Below are positions 1-14,565 of a stretch of DNA of 64,000 nt, piece by piece (position 1 is the first letter of the stretch; every line of letters starts with the position of its first letter). Below the pieces are notes generated by a model that was not told the origin of the DNA, searched no databases, and saw only the letters and a list, made by a program, of their open reading frames with translations. Made by a program: the position numbers and the translations under genes. This DNA comes from Rossellomorea sp. y25 (GTDB lineage: Bacteria; Bacillota; Bacilli; Bacillales; Bacillaceae_B). The DNA lies in contig NZ_CP145886.1 of NCBI RefSeq assembly GCF_038049935.1, positions 102,501-166,500 of the forward strand. The letters run 5' to 3'.

Positions 1-1396
<1,396 letters not shown>

Positions 1397-1441
1397 CAAA
1401 GAGTCATTTTTTAAATGAACAACAATTGGTCGGTATTCGGC

Positions 1442-1471
1442 TTTCTTGACATCAATTCTTTATCTAGTTTT
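1442..1471 (+). other. Pre-23S processing stem, 3' strand (first operon)
   Basis: This stretch reads TTTCTTGA, then ATCAAT, then CTTTATCTAGTTTT. It would pair with a matching stretch in front of the 23S gene, which for this operon lies outside the window. In the second operon both halves are visible (4321-4355 with 7385-7414). Such stems are the substrate for Mini-RNase III/RNase III maturation of 23S rRNA in Bacillus. Confidence 0.75.
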
Positions 1472-1500
1472 GAAGGAACAATCCTTCAATTGAATAATTC

Positions 1501-1617
<117 letters not shown>

Positions 1618-1630
1618 CGATATATATTTC

Positions 1631-1706
1631 GGAGGATTAGCTCAGCTGGGAGAGCATCTGCCTTACAAGCAGAGGGTCGGCGGTTCGATCCCGTCATCCT
1701 CCACCA
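1631..1706 (+). tRNA. tRNA-Val (anticodon TAC)
   Basis: A 76-nt cloverleaf with acceptor stem GGAGGAT/ATCCTCC, D-loop AGCTCAGCTGGGAGAGC, anticodon loop CTTACAA and TTCGATC T-loop. The 3' CCA is encoded. It reads GTA and, by wobble, other valine codons. It is first in a nine-tRNA cluster. Confidence 0.97.
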
Positions 1707-1729
1707 TTTTTTTATGAATAATTCAATAT

Positions 1730-1805
<76 letters not shown>

Positions 1806-1838
1806 TTGGTTTTTTTATTTTGTCTCATTATATTTTGG

Positions 1839-1914
1839 GAGCCATTAGCTCAGTTGGTAGAGCATCTGACTTTTAATCAGAGGGTCGAAGGTTCGAGTCC
1901 TTCATGGCTCACCA
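1839..1914 (+). tRNA. tRNA-Lys (anticodon TTT)
   Basis: A 76-nt tRNA with acceptor stem GAGCCAT/ATGGCTC, anticodon loop CTTTTAA and T-loop TTCGAGT. CCA is encoded. It decodes AAA/AAG lysine codons. Confidence 0.97.
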
Positions 1915-1949
1915 TTGATTTTTGCATTAGCAAAATATCAATCATACAT

Positions 1950-2034
1950 GCGGGTGTGGCGGAATTGGCAGACGCACCAGACTTAGGATCTGGCGCCGCA
2001 AGGCGTGGGGGTTCAAGTCCCTTCACCCGCACCA
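1950..2034 (+). tRNA. tRNA-Leu (anticodon TAG)
   Basis: An 85-nt class II tRNA with acceptor stem GCGGGTG/CACCCGC, anticodon loop CTTAGGA and a long variable arm (GCGCCGCAAGGCGT). CCA is encoded. It decodes CUA-family leucine codons. Confidence 0.97.
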
Positions 2035-2043
2035 TTATATTTC

Positions 2044-2118
2044 GCGGAAGTAGTTCAGTGGTAGAACACCACCTTGCCAAGGTGGGGGTCGCGGGTTCGA
2101 ATCCCGTCTTCCGCTCCA
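2044..2118 (+). tRNA. tRNA-Gly (anticodon GCC)
   Basis: A 75-nt tRNA with acceptor stem GCGGAAG/CTTCCGC, anticodon loop TTGCCAA and T-loop TTCGAAT. It ends TCCA, so CCA is encoded. It decodes GGC/GGU glycine codons. Confidence 0.97.
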
Positions 2119-2127
2119 GAAAATTTT

Positions 2128-2216
2128 GCCGGGGTGGCGGAACTGGCAGACGCACAGGACTTAAAATCCTGCGGTAGGTGACTACCGTACCGGTTCGATT
2201 CCGGTCCTCGGCACCA
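2128..2216 (+). tRNA. tRNA-Leu (anticodon TAA)
   Basis: An 89-nt class II tRNA with acceptor stem GCCGGGG/(C)CTCGGC, anticodon loop CTTAAAA and a long variable arm (GCGGTAGGTGACTACCGT). CCA is encoded. It decodes UUA/UUG leucine codons. Confidence 0.97.
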
Positions 2217-2246
2217 TTGATTTTTCGGAAGAAAACAACATATTTA

Positions 2247-2323
2247 GCGCCCGTAGCTCAATTGGATAGAGCGTTTGACTACGGATCAAAAGGTTAGGGG
2301 TTCGACTCCTCTCGGGCGCGCCA
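2247..2323 (+). tRNA. tRNA-Arg (anticodon ACG)
   Basis: A 77-nt tRNA with acceptor stem GCGCCCG/CGGGCGC and anticodon ACG in CTACGGA. A34 is expected to be edited to inosine by TadA so that it reads CGU/CGC/CGA. CCA is encoded. Confidence 0.97.
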
Positions 2324-2330
2324 TATAGAT

Positions 2331-2407
2331 CGGGAAGTAGCTCAGCTTGGTAGAGCACTTGGTTTGGGACCAAGGGGTCGCAGGTTCGAATCCTGTCTTC
2401 CCGACCA
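2331..2407 (+). tRNA. tRNA-Pro (anticodon TGG)
   Basis: A 77-nt tRNA with acceptor stem CGGGAAG/CTTCCCG, anticodon loop TTTGGGA and T-loop TTCGAAT. CCA is encoded. It decodes CCA-family proline codons. Confidence 0.97.
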
Positions 2408-2415
2408 CCTTATTT

Positions 2416-2491
2416 GGGGCCTTAGCTCAGCTGGGAGAGCGCCTGCTTTGCACGCAGGAGGTCAGCGGTTCGATCCCGCTAGGCTCCACCA
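2416..2491 (+). tRNA. tRNA-Ala (anticodon TGC)
   Basis: A 76-nt tRNA with acceptor stem GGGGCCT/AGGCTCC (one G-T pair), anticodon loop TTTGCAC and T-loop TTCGATC. CCA is encoded. It is the last of the nine tRNAs. No terminator hairpin follows, and the next rRNA promoter begins only 18 bases downstream, so transcription may run into the second rRNA operon. Confidence 0.97.
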
Positions 2492-2509
2492 AAATTTTTA
2501 AAAAAATCA

Positions 2510-2539
2510 TTGACACTGATTGGGTGGAAATGATATGAT
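2510..2539 (+). promoter_or_regulatory. Sigma-A promoter of the second rRNA operon
   Basis: A perfect TTGACA (2510-2515), an 18-base spacer and TATGAT (2534-2539) lie just after tRNA-Ala and about 110 bases before the 16S gene. This is the strongest-looking candidate for the rrn core promoter. Confidence 0.85.
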
Positions 2540-2570
2540 TATCAAGTCGCTTCAAACAGAAGCACTTACA

Positions 2571-2650
2571 CATTGAACCTTGAAAACTGAACAAAACAAG
2601 ACAATACGTCAACGTTAATTCTAGATTTATTTTTAAGAGCTATTCAAACT
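2571..2650 (+). other. rRNA leader with pre-16S processing stem, 5' strand
   Basis: Bases 2585-2597 (AACTGAACAAAAC) are perfectly complementary to 4241-4253 downstream of the 16S gene (GTTTTGTTCAGTT). The two would form the long duplex that loops out 16S rRNA for RNase III cleavage. ACGT/CAACGTT around 2606-2616 has an imperfect partner at 4223-4236. Confidence 0.75.
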
Positions 2651-7339
<4,689 letters not shown>

Positions 7340-7384
7340 CAAAGAGTCATTTTTTAAATGAACAACAATTGGTCGGTATTCGGC

Positions 7385-7414
7385 TTTCTTGACATCAATT
7401 CTTTATCTAGTTTT
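7385..7414 (+). other. Pre-23S processing stem, 3' strand (second operon)
   Basis: TTTCTTGA (7385-7392), ATCAAT (7394-7399) and CTTTATCTAGTTTT (7401-7414) are complementary to 4348-4355, 4340-4345 and 4321-4334. The long bracketing duplex fits the double-stranded substrate cut by Mini-RNase III, whose gene mrnC lies at 22125. Confidence 0.78.
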
Positions 7415-7443
7415 GAAGGAACAATCCTTCAATTGAATAATTC

Positions 7444-7560
<117 letters not shown>

Positions 7561-7574
7561 CAAATATGAAAAAG

Positions 7575-7600
7575 AGTAGCTCTTAGGAGCTGCTTTTTTT
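7575..7600 (+). terminator. Terminator of the second rRNA operon
   Basis: AGTAGCTC (7575-7582), loop TTAG and GAGCTGCT (7587-7594) form an 8-bp stem with one G-T pair. It is followed by a run of T to 7600. Confidence 0.88.
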
Positions 7601-7945
7601 GTCGTTTGAATTTTTGAGATTGTGGATTGAACATCACTCCTCTATACAGCTGAAAAGATAAACTAATTCCCAATAAATCCAACTTTTTAGTGTAAGTAAT
7701 CCATCCAAATTACTAACTTTCACTCTTCCTCAATCACACCAATAGACCATTCACCATTCCATCACATCACAGGTCGACCATCCTTCCACCCCTCTCCAAA
7801 AATCAACTCCCGACCCTTATCACTGCCCTCCCCGTATAAAAAAACACTCCCTCTCAATGCCCCATTTCCTAAAATCTATCCAACAAACTCACATTTTCAC
7901 GTTTAAAACCTTCCTAAAACAGGAAAACTTCTAAGGTCAAACTTC
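7601..7945. other. C-rich, G-poor spacer without a gene
   Basis: By hand count, 7681-7920 has about 86 C and only about 12 G on the + strand. On the minus strand every reading frame I tried is soon closed by TGA. C-runs at 7809-7811, 7814-7816, 7826-7828 and 7830-7833 mean four G-runs on the minus strand. I see no gene here. Confidence 0.7.
7935..7941 (+). promoter_or_regulatory. Isolated CtsR-type heptad GGTCAAA
   Basis: GGTCAAA lies just upstream of the -35 element of the ctsR promoter. It matches the heptad used by CtsR but has no partner three bases away, so its role is uncertain. Confidence 0.4.
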
Positions 7946-7949
7946 ATAA

Positions 7950-7978
7950 TTGCAAAGTTTAAAACACGGTTGTATAAT
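7950..7978 (+). promoter_or_regulatory. Sigma-A promoter of the ctsR operon
   Basis: TTGCAA (7950-7955), a 17-base spacer and TATAAT (7973-7978). The CtsR operator begins four bases after the -10 element and covers the expected start site. Confidence 0.88.
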
Positions 7979-7981
7979 TAT

Positions 7982-8004
7982 AGTCAAATATAGTCAAAGT
8001 CAAA
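7982..8004 (+). promoter_or_regulatory. CtsR operator (tandem heptads)
   Basis: AGTCAAA (7982-7988), TAT, AGTCAAA (7992-7998), then a further GTCAAA (7999-8004). The CtsR consensus is RGTCAAA-NAN-RGTCAAA, and this matches fully apart from the T opening the spacer. Its place over the transcription start implies autorepression of ctsR-mcsA-mcsB-clpC, relieved by heat when McsB and ClpC inactivate CtsR. Confidence 0.92.
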
Positions 8005-8020
8005 ATGAGGAGGAGGTTTG

Positions 8021-8482
8021 ATGAGGAACATATCCGACATCATTGAACGTTATTTAAAGAATGTTTTAGAACTGAGTGAAAGTGAGATAGTCGAGATTAA
8101 AAGAAGCGAGATCGCTGATAAGTTTCAATGTGTTCCTTCTCAAATTAATTATGTGATCAATACCCGGTTCACGATAGAAAGAGGGTATGTAGTAGAGAGT
8201 AAACGAGGTGGCGGGGGCTATATCAGAATTATGAAAGTAAAGGCCCACGATCAAGTTCATCTAATTGACCAGCTGGTAGCACTCATTACTCAGACGATCA
8301 GCCAGAATACGGCAGCTGATATTGTGTTTCGATTAGTAGAAGAGGATATTATCTCTGAACGGGAAGCAAAGATCATGCTGAGCGTAATGGACCGTTCGGT
8401 GATCATGGTCGATTTACCTGAACGGGACGTATTGAGGGGAAGAATGCTCAGGGCCATGCTGGATACATTGAAGTACGAGTAA
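8021..8482 (+). CDS. ctsR: Transcriptional repressor of class III heat-shock genes
   Basis: CtsR is a dimeric winged-helix repressor that binds heptad repeats at clp promoters and loses DNA binding at high temperature. The conserved N-terminal DNA-binding region (ISDIIERYL, then FQCVPSQINYVINTRFT) and the glycine-rich thermosensing wing RGGGGYIRI are all present. It is 153 residues, against 154 in B. subtilis. ATG at 8021 was chosen because AGGAGGAGG (8008-8016) spaces better to it; an in-frame TTG at 8018 would give exactly 154 residues. It is the first gene of a four-gene operon and is preceded by its own operator. Confidence 0.97.
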   Translation: MRNISDIIERYLKNVLELSESEIVEIKRSEIADKFQCVPSQINYVINTRFTIERGYVVESKRGGGGYIRIMKVKAHDQVHLIDQLVALITQTISQNTAADIVFRLVEEDIISEREAKIMLSVMDRSVIMVDLPERDVLRGRMLRAMLDTLKYE

Positions 8483-8501
8483 GTTTTGAGAGGTGAGTAG
8501 G

Positions 8502-9050
8502 ATGATTTGTCAAGAGTGTAATGAAAGACCTGCAACCCTTCATTTTACCAAGGTGATAAATGGGGAAAAGACAGAGGTTCATTTATGCGAGCAATGCGCT
8601 CAGGATAAGGGTGAAATGTTTATGTTTGATTCTTCTTCCGGCTTCTCAGTGAACAATCTATTGGCAGGTCTTCTTAATATAGCCCCTGCATTTAAGCAGG
8701 CAAAGGAAGCGGAAATACCCAAGACAGAGGTTTTACAGTGTGAAAAGTGTAAAATGACCTTGCAGCAATTCATTAATGTGGGAAGATTTGGGTGTGCTCA
8801 TTGTTATGAGACGTTCAAAGATGAGCTGACTCCTCTATTAAAACGTGTTCATAGTGGAAATGTGGAGCATCACGGGAAGGTTCCGGAACGCATGGGCGGG
8901 GCCATTCATGTGAAGAAAAAAATTCAGCAGTTGAAGTCAGAACTGCAAACGATGATTGCGGATGAAGAGTTTGAAAAAGCAGCAGAGATACGAGACGAAA
9001 TTCGCTCCCTGGAGAAAGATGTTAAAAAAGAGGGAGGAGATAAAGGATGA
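8502..9050 (+). CDS. mcsA: Zinc-finger activator of the McsB arginine kinase
   Basis: McsA binds McsB, stimulates its arginine kinase activity and helps deliver CtsR to ClpCP. Visible are two pairs of CxxC zinc motifs at C3/C6 with C29/C32, and C80/C83 with C98/C101. A C-terminal UVR-type coiled segment ([17 protein letters not shown]) resembles the UvrB/ClpC linker. It has 182 residues. ATG 8502 (MICQEC) is preferred to an upstream GTG at 8493 because GAGAGGTGAG sits just before it and the family starts MICQEC. Its stop overlaps the mcsB start (ATGA). Confidence 0.96.
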   Translation: MICQECNERPATLHFTKVINGEKTEVHLCEQCAQDKGEMFMFDSSSGFSVNNLLAGLLNIAPAFKQAKEAEIPKTEVLQCEKCKMTLQQFINVGRFGCAHCYETFKDELTPLLKRVHSGNVEHHGKVPERMGGAIHVKKKIQQLKSELQTMIADEEFEKAAEIRDEIRSLEKDVKKEGGDKG

Positions 9051-10129
9051 GTCTAGAGAGATTTTTACAAAATGCTGTTAGTTCTTGGATGAATGAAGAG
9101 GGACCGAATTCGGATATTGTTCTCAGCTCACGGGTTCGCCTCGCGAGGAACCTGACAGACTTTCGATTCTCTACTCTTTATTCTTCTGAGGAAGCAAAAG
9201 AAATTGTGGATCGCGTGAAGGATAAGCTCTCTTTATACCCGAAGAAATTAGGTGAATTAGAATTTTTACCTACAAGTGAGATTCAGCCACTCCAAAAGAG
9301 GGTATTGATGGAGAAACACCTTATTAGCCCTAACTTGGCAGAGGACACGAACTATGGGGCTGTCCTTTTATCCAGTGAAGAAGATATTAGCATAATGGTA
9401 AACGAAGAGGATCATATTCGAATACAGTGTTTATATCCAGGTTTACAATTGAAGGAAGCTTTACAGAGAGCGAATCAGATTGATGATTGGTTTGAAAGCG
9501 AATTTGATTTTGCTTTTGATGAGAAACATGGATATTTAACGACTTGTCCTACCAATGTAGGAACGGGGCTTAGAGCTTCTGTCATGATGCACTTGCCTGG
9601 TCTGGTCCTGACCCAGCAGTTAAATCGTATCATTCCTGCCATTAACCAATTAGGTCTGGTGGTAAGAGGGATTTATGGAGAAGGCAGCGAGGCGTTGGGA
9701 AACATCTTCCAGATTTCGAATCAGACGACACTCGGTAAGTCAGAGGAAGATATTGTGGAAGATTTGTTAAGTGTTGTGAAACAGATCATCGATAAAGAAC
9801 AATCGGCAAGGGACGCATTAGTTAAAACGTCTAACATACAATTAGAAGATAGGATCTTTCGTTCACTTGGTGTGTTGGAGCACAGTCGAATTATTGAGTC
9901 CAAGGAAGCAGCTAAGTGTTTATCGGATGTCAGGCTTGGGATTGATTTAGGATACATCAAAGTCATATCTAAGAATATATTGAATGAACTAATGATTTTA
10001 ACCCAACCGGGATTTTTACAACAATATTCTGGAGGTCCATTGAGACCAAATGAAAGAGATATAAGAAGGTCTTCTTTGATTCGAGAGCGAATTAAGTTAG
10101 ATAAGGATACATGTGAGGAGGAAAAATAA
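9047..10129 (+). CDS. mcsB: Protein arginine kinase
   Basis: McsB phosphorylates arginine residues on CtsR and on unfolded proteins, marking them for ClpCP degradation. The protein has the phosphagen-kinase fold, with the nucleotide-binding [10 protein letters not shown] near residues 27-36, the catalytic-region [14 protein letters not shown] near 167-180, and a C-terminal [14 protein letters not shown] segment typical of the pArg-binding region. It has 360 residues, the usual family size is about 363. It overlaps mcsA by four bases, which suggests translational coupling of the activator-kinase pair. Confidence 0.97.
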   Translation: MSLERFLQNAVSSWMNEEGPNSDIVLSSRVRLARNLTDFRFSTLYSSEEAKEIVDRVKDKLSLYPKKLGELEFLPTSEIQPLQKRVLMEKHLISPNLAEDTNYGAVLLSSEEDISIMVNEEDHIRIQCLYPGLQLKEALQRANQIDDWFESEFDFAFDEKHGYLTTCPTNVGTGLRASVMMHLPGLVLTQQLNRIIPAINQLGLVVRGIYGEGSEALGNIFQISNQTTLGKSEEDIVEDLLSVVKQIIDKEQSARDALVKTSNIQLEDRIFRSLGVLEHSRIIESKEAAKCLSDVRLGIDLGYIKVISKNILNELMILTQPGFLQQYSGGPLRPNERDIRRSSLIRERIKLDKDTCEEEK

Positions 10130-10130
10130 T

Positions 10131-12578
10131 ATGATGTTTGGTCGATTTACAGAAAGAGCACAAAAGGTATTAGCGTTAGCTCAAGAAGAAGCGATTCGTT
10201 TGGCGCACAGTAATATTGGTACTGAACATATTTTATTGGGACTTGTCCGCGAGGGTGAAGGAATTGCCGCTAAAGCACTTACGGCGTTGGGACTGAGCCC
10301 TGAAAAGATTCAGAAAGAAGTGGAGGGGTTGATCGGGAAAGGAACCGAGAAATCTCAAACGATTCATTATACACCCAGAGCGAAGAAAGTGATTGAGCTT
10401 TCTATGGATGAGGCTCGTAAACTGGGACACTCATATGTAGGAACAGAACATATTTTATTAGGGTTAATTCGTGAAGGTGAAGGAGTAGCCGCTCGTGTAC
10501 TCGGAAATCTTGGTGTCAGCTTAAATAAAGCAAGACAGCAAGTATTGCAGTTACTAGGAAGTAATGACTCAAGCAACCACCAGGGCGCGGGCAATGCCAA
10601 TGCCAATACGCCTACCCTTGATAGCTTAGCCCGGGACTTAACGGCAATCGCCCGTGAAGGAAGCTTAGATCCGGTTATCGGACGAAGCAAAGAAATTCAG
10701 CGTGTCATTGAAGTTTTAAGTCGCCGTACGAAGAATAACCCGGTGTTAATCGGTGAGCCTGGTGTAGGTAAGACAGCGATTGCCGAGGGCCTTGCACAAC
10801 AGATCATTGCAAATGAAGTGCCTGAAATCCTTCGGGATAAACGCGTAATGACCCTGGATATGGGTACAGTGGTAGCCGGTACGAAATACCGCGGTGAATT
10901 CGAGGATCGATTAAAGAAAGTAATGGATGAAATTCGTCAGGCAGGTAATATCATCCTGTTCATCGATGAGCTTCATACGTTAATCGGAGCAGGCGGAGCT
11001 GAAGGCGCCATCGATGCATCGAACATTTTAAAACCATCTCTTGCTCGTGGAGAGTTACAATGTATCGGTGCGACAACATTAGATGAGTACCGTAAATATA
11101 TTGAAAAGGATGCTGCGCTGGAGCGTCGTTTCCAACCAATTCAAGTCAATGAGCCAACGGCAGAAGAGTCTATTCAGATTCTCAAGGGCTTACGCGATCG
11201 TTATGAAGCCCATCACCGCGTATCGATCACAGATGAAGCGATTGATGCGGCAGTGAAACTGTCTGATCGCTACATTTCAGACCGCTTCTTACCGGATAAG
11301 GCAATTGATTTAATTGATGAAGCTGGGTCTAAGGTGCGCTTACGTTCTTATACAACGCCGCCAAACCTGAAAGAGCTTGAAGCAAAGCTGGAAGAAATCC
11401 GTAAAGAGAAGGATGCAGCGGTTCAAAGCCAAGAGTTTGAAAAAGCAGCTTCTCTAAGAGATTCAGAGCAAAAGCTTCGTGAAGAGCTGGAAGAAACGAA
11501 GAACACATGGAAAGAAAAGCAAGGTCAGGAAAATACGGAAGTGACGGTAGAAGATATTGCGAAGGTTGTATCGAACTGGACGGGAGTGCCGGTATCGAAA
11601 CTTGCCCAGACTGAGACGGATCGATTACTTAAGTTAGAAGAGATCCTTCATTCCAGAGTCATTGGTCAATCTGAAGCAGTCGTAGCAGTATCGAAAGCGG
11701 TCCGTCGTGCAAGAGCAGGGCTGAAAGATCCGAAGCGTCCGATTGGTTCCTTTATTTTCTTAGGACCGACAGGAGTAGGGAAAACGGAACTTGCCCGTGC
11801 ATTAGCGGAATCTATGTTCGGTGACGAGGATGCCATGATCCGCATCGATATGTCTGAGTACATGGAGAAGCATTCGACTTCACGTTTAGTAGGTTCTCCT
11901 CCAGGGTATGTAGGATATGAAGAAGGCGGTCAGTTAACAGAAAAAGTTCGCCGTAAGCCATATTCCGTCGTACTTTTAGATGAAATTGAAAAGGCACATC
12001 CTGATGTATTTAACATCCTCCTTCAAGTCTTGGAAGATGGTCGTTTGACAGACTCAAAAGGAAGAACGGTAGACTTCAGAAACACGGTGTTGATCATGAC
12101 ATCCAACGTTGGCGCCCAGTCCCTTAAGAGCAACAAATATGTTGGGTTCAATATTCAAGATGGAAAGCAGGATTATAAGGATATGAAAGGTAAGGTAATG
12201 GAAGAGCTGAAACGTGCGTTCCGACCAGAGTTCCTTAACCGTATCGATGAAATCATTGTCTTCCACTCACTTGAAAAAGATCACCTGAAAGAGATTGTGA
12301 CACTAATGTCAAACCAACTGACAAGTCGCTTGAAAGAGCAGGATATTCATTTAGAGCTATCTGCTGCTGCTAAAGAAAAAATAGCAGATGAAGGATTCGA
12401 TCCTGAATACGGTGCGCGCCCACTGCGTCGGGCCATTCAGAAACATGTAGAGGATAAACTGTCAGAGGAGTTATTAAGAGGCAAGGTGCTGACAGGTCAG
12501 AATATTGTTATTGATGTAGAAGATAGTGAGTTTGTTGTAAAGGTAAAAGAAGAAGAAGCAGCTAATACTCCTACTTAA
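10131..12578 (+). CDS. clpC: AAA+ unfoldase ClpC
   Basis: ClpC is a Hsp100 ATPase that unfolds substrates for ClpP, including arginine-phosphorylated proteins. Order of parts: two N-terminal Clp repeats (residues 1-145), first AAA module with Walker A GEPGVGKT at 208-215, a UVR-containing middle domain, second AAA module with Walker A GPTGVGKT at 545-552, and the ClpP-docking loop VGF at 671-673. It has 815 residues. ATG 10131 (MMFGRF) was chosen because AGGAGG ends nine bases upstream and the family starts there. It is last in the ctsR operon. Confidence 0.98.
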   Translation: MMFGRFTERAQKVLALAQEEAIRLAHSNIGTEHILLGLVREGEGIAAKALTALGLSPEKIQKEVEGLIGKGTEKSQTIHYTPRAKKVIELSMDEARKLGHSYVGTEHILLGLIREGEGVAARVLGNLGVSLNKARQQVLQLLGSNDSSNHQGAGNANANTPTLDSLARDLTAIAREGSLDPVIGRSKEIQRVIEVLSRRTKNNPVLIGEPGVGKTAIAEGLAQQIIANEVPEILRDKRVMTLDMGTVVAGTKYRGEFEDRLKKVMDEIRQAGNIILFIDELHTLIGAGGAEGAIDASNILKPSLARGELQCIGATTLDEYRKYIEKDAALERRFQPIQVNEPTAEESIQILKGLRDRYEAHHRVSITDEAIDAAVKLSDRYISDRFLPDKAIDLIDEAGSKVRLRSYTTPPNLKELEAKLEEIRKEKDAAVQSQEFEKAASLRDSEQKLREELEETKNTWKEKQGQENTEVTVEDIAKVVSNWTGVPVSKLAQTETDRLLKLEEILHSRVIGQSEAVVAVSKAVRRARAGLKDPKRPIGSFIFLGPTGVGKTELARALAESMFGDEDAMIRIDMSEYMEKHSTSRLVGSPPGYVGYEEGGQLTEKVRRKPYSVVLLDEIEKAHPDVFNILLQVLEDGRLTDSKGRTVDFRNTVLIMTSNVGAQSLKSNKYVGFNIQDGKQDYKDMKGKVMEELKRAFRPEFLNRIDEIIVFHSLEKDHLKEIVTLMSNQLTSRLKEQDIHLELSAAAKEKIADEGFDPEYGARPLRRAIQKHVEDKLSEELLRGKVLTGQNIVIDVEDSEFVVKVKEEEAANTPT

Positions 12579-12590
12579 TACAAAGGTGAA

Positions 12591-12632
12591 AAAAGAGGTA
12601 CACGTTTATGTTTTTCGTGTACCTCTTTTATA
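12591..12632 (+). terminator. Terminator of the ctsR-clpC operon
   Basis: AAAAGAGGTACACG (12591-12604) and CGTGTACCTCTTTT (12616-12629) form a perfect 14-bp stem with an 11-base loop. The TTTT closing the right arm gives the T-tract. Confidence 0.93.
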
Positions 12633-12663
12633 ATAATGGATACCTTTGATGAGCTCTGGAAAA

Positions 12664-13079
12664 GCTTGTCGCCTCTGGGCAAGCCACCTGCGCTTTTCTT
12701 ATTGTCTAGCTCCGGTGGCTAGAGGCTCGAGGTCATAAGCCAAGTTAACCAAAAAGGCAAAAAACGCCTTTCCGGTTAACTCGTCTTATGCTTGTCGCCT
12801 CTGGGCAAGCCACCTGCGCTTTTCTTATTGTCTAGCTCCGGTGGCTAGAGGCTCGAGGTCATAAGCCAAGTTAACCAAAAAGGCAAAAAACCGCCTTTCC
12901 GGTTAACTCGTCTTATGCTTGTCGCCTCTGGGCAAGCCACCTGCGCTTTTCTTATTGTCTAGCTCCGGTGGCTAGAGGCTCGAGGTCATAAGCCAAGTTA
13001 ACCAAAAAGGCAAAAAACGCCTTTCCGGTTAACTCGTCTTATGCTTGTCGCCTCTAAGCAAGCCACCTGTGCTTTTCGA
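12664..13079. repeat. Three tandem copies plus a partial copy of a 126-bp palindromic repeat
   Basis: Units begin at GCTTGTCGCCTCT at 12664, 12790, 12917 and 13043, giving periods of 126, 127 and 126 bases. The second copy has one extra C in the loop, and the fourth is cut short with changes (CTAAGCA, CCTGTGC). Within each unit nested inverted arms occur: AGAGGC/GCCTCT, CATAAG/CTTATG, AGTTAACC/GGTTAACT and AAAGGC/GCCTTT. In the first unit these run from 12721 to 12802. There is no coding capacity. The motif TCTAGCTCCGGTGGCTAG resembles dispersed intergenic repeats that I recall from several Bacillaceae. Confidence 0.9.
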
Positions 13080-13090
13080 AGGGTCCTAAA

Positions 13091-13119
13091 TTGAATACAG
13101 TACATAAAACCGATACAAT
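13091..13119 (+). promoter_or_regulatory. Sigma-A-type promoter before radA
   Basis: TTGAAT (13091-13096), a 17-base spacer and TACAAT (13114-13119), placed just after the repeat block and 66 bases before radA. It gives radA its own start after the clpC terminator. Confidence 0.7.
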
Positions 13120-13185
13120 CATTTCGAATGGGTATTGTCATGAAATGTAAAAAGAACAAATAGAGTGAAAGAGGAGAAGAATAGA

Positions 13186-14562
13186 TTGGCAAAGAAAAAG
13201 ACAAAGTTTGTATGTTCATCATGTGGTTATGAGTCTGCTAAATGGATGGGCAAATGTCCAGGTTGTAACGAGTGGAACACGATGGTGGAAGAAGTTGAGA
13301 TGACGGGGAAAAAGCCTCGAGGATCATTTATGCATTCTGAAAATAGCGGGCCCACTAAAGCAGAAAAACTTATCTCAATCGAAACAAAGCAAGAACCAAG
13401 AGTATTGACTGAATCGAAAGAGCTGAATCGGGTGTTAGGTGGAGGAGTAGTTCCGGGTTCACTTGTGTTGATCGGTGGAGATCCCGGGATCGGGAAATCT
13501 ACTTTATTGCTTCAGGTATCTTCCCAGCTTGCCGATCAAAAGCAGAAGGTGCTATATATATCCGGAGAAGAATCGATCAAGCAAACAAAACTTCGGGCAG
13601 ATCGATTAAGTATTAAGTCGGATGATTTATATATATTTGCGGAAACGAATCTTGAATTGATCCATCAAACGATTGAACAAATCTCTCCTGATTTTGTCAT
13701 CATCGACTCGATTCAAACGATTTTTCATCCTGAAGTGACGTCTGCTCCCGGTAGTGTTTCCCAGGTGAGGGAGTGTACAGCTGAATTAATGAGAATAGGA
13801 AAAACAAAAGGCATTGCCATCTTCATAGTAGGGCATGTTACAAAGGAAGGATCCATTGCCGGACCTCGTTTGCTGGAGCATATGGTAGATACCGTACTGT
13901 ACTTTGAAGGGGAGCGCCATCATTCATATCGTATTTTAAGAGCCGTGAAGAATCGCTTCGGTTCCACGAATGAGATGGGGATTTTTGAAATGAAAGAGCT
14001 TGGTCTGGAGGAAGTCGCAAATCCTTCTGAGATATTCCTGGAGGAGCGCTCACAAGGCGCGGCAGGCTCAACGGTCGTTGCATCCATGGAAGGTACAAGA
14101 CCTGTTCTGGTGGAGATACAAGCCCTTGTCACCCCGACCAGCTTCAATAACCCTAGACGAATGGCGACGGGGATCGATCATAGCCGTGTTTCACTCATTA
14201 TGGCCGTGTTGGAGAAACGCGCAGGAATGCTATTGCAGCAGCAGGATGCTTATTTAAAAGTGGCAGGAGGGGTCAAACTGGATGAACCTGCGATTGATTT
14301 GGCTGTTGCCGCGAGTATTGCGTCCAGCTTCCGTGATAAAGCGTCCAGTGCTCATGATTGTATTATCGGAGAGGTCGGATTAACGGGTGAAATAAGAAGG
14401 GTGTCAAGAATTGAGCAACGTGTTCAAGAAGCGGCTAAACTAGGCTTTAGACGTGTGATTATTCCCCAAAATAACTTAAGTGGATGGCAGCCGCCTTCGG
14501 ATATAGAGGTCACAGGAGTGTCAAATATAAACGAAGCGCTGGCTATTATTTTAGGAGGATAA
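13186..14562 (+). CDS. radA: DNA repair helicase/ATPase RadA (Sms)
   Basis: RadA promotes branch migration in recombination and works with RecA. Visible parts are an N-terminal zinc finger (C10, C13, C24, C27), a RecA-like core with Walker A GDPGIGKS ending near residue 105, the RadA signature KNRFG at 255-259, and a C-terminal Lon-protease-like domain ([20 protein letters not shown]). It has 458 residues, the same as in B. subtilis. TTG 13186 was chosen because GAGGAGA ends eight bases upstream and the family starts MAK. It is four bases from disA, so the two probably share one mRNA. Confidence 0.96.
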   Translation: MAKKKTKFVCSSCGYESAKWMGKCPGCNEWNTMVEEVEMTGKKPRGSFMHSENSGPTKAEKLISIETKQEPRVLTESKELNRVLGGGVVPGSLVLIGGDPGIGKSTLLLQVSSQLADQKQKVLYISGEESIKQTKLRADRLSIKSDDLYIFAETNLELIHQTIEQISPDFVIIDSIQTIFHPEVTSAPGSVSQVRECTAELMRIGKTKGIAIFIVGHVTKEGSIAGPRLLEHMVDTVLYFEGERHHSYRILRAVKNRFGSTNEMGIFEMKELGLEEVANPSEIFLEERSQGAAGSTVVASMEGTRPVLVEIQALVTPTSFNNPRRMATGIDHSRVSLIMAVLEKRAGMLLQQQDAYLKVAGGVKLDEPAIDLAVAASIASSFRDKASSAHDCIIGEVGLTGEIRRVSRIEQRVQEAAKLGFRRVIIPQNNLSGWQPPSDIEVTGVSNINEALAIILGG

Positions 14563-14565
14563 GAA

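Noticed and set aside
8018..8020. TTG start of ctsR
   Set aside because: It gives the exact B. subtilis length but lies too close to the Shine-Dalgarno. ATG 8021 is preferred, though the difference is one residue.
12664..13079. The repeat block as a CRISPR array
   Set aside because: Units are 126 bp and directly abutting, with no unique spacers and no cas genes nearby.
12998..13222. 74-codon minus-strand frame across the repeats and the radA start
   Set aside because: It runs through repeat DNA and the radA promoter and shows no family resemblance.
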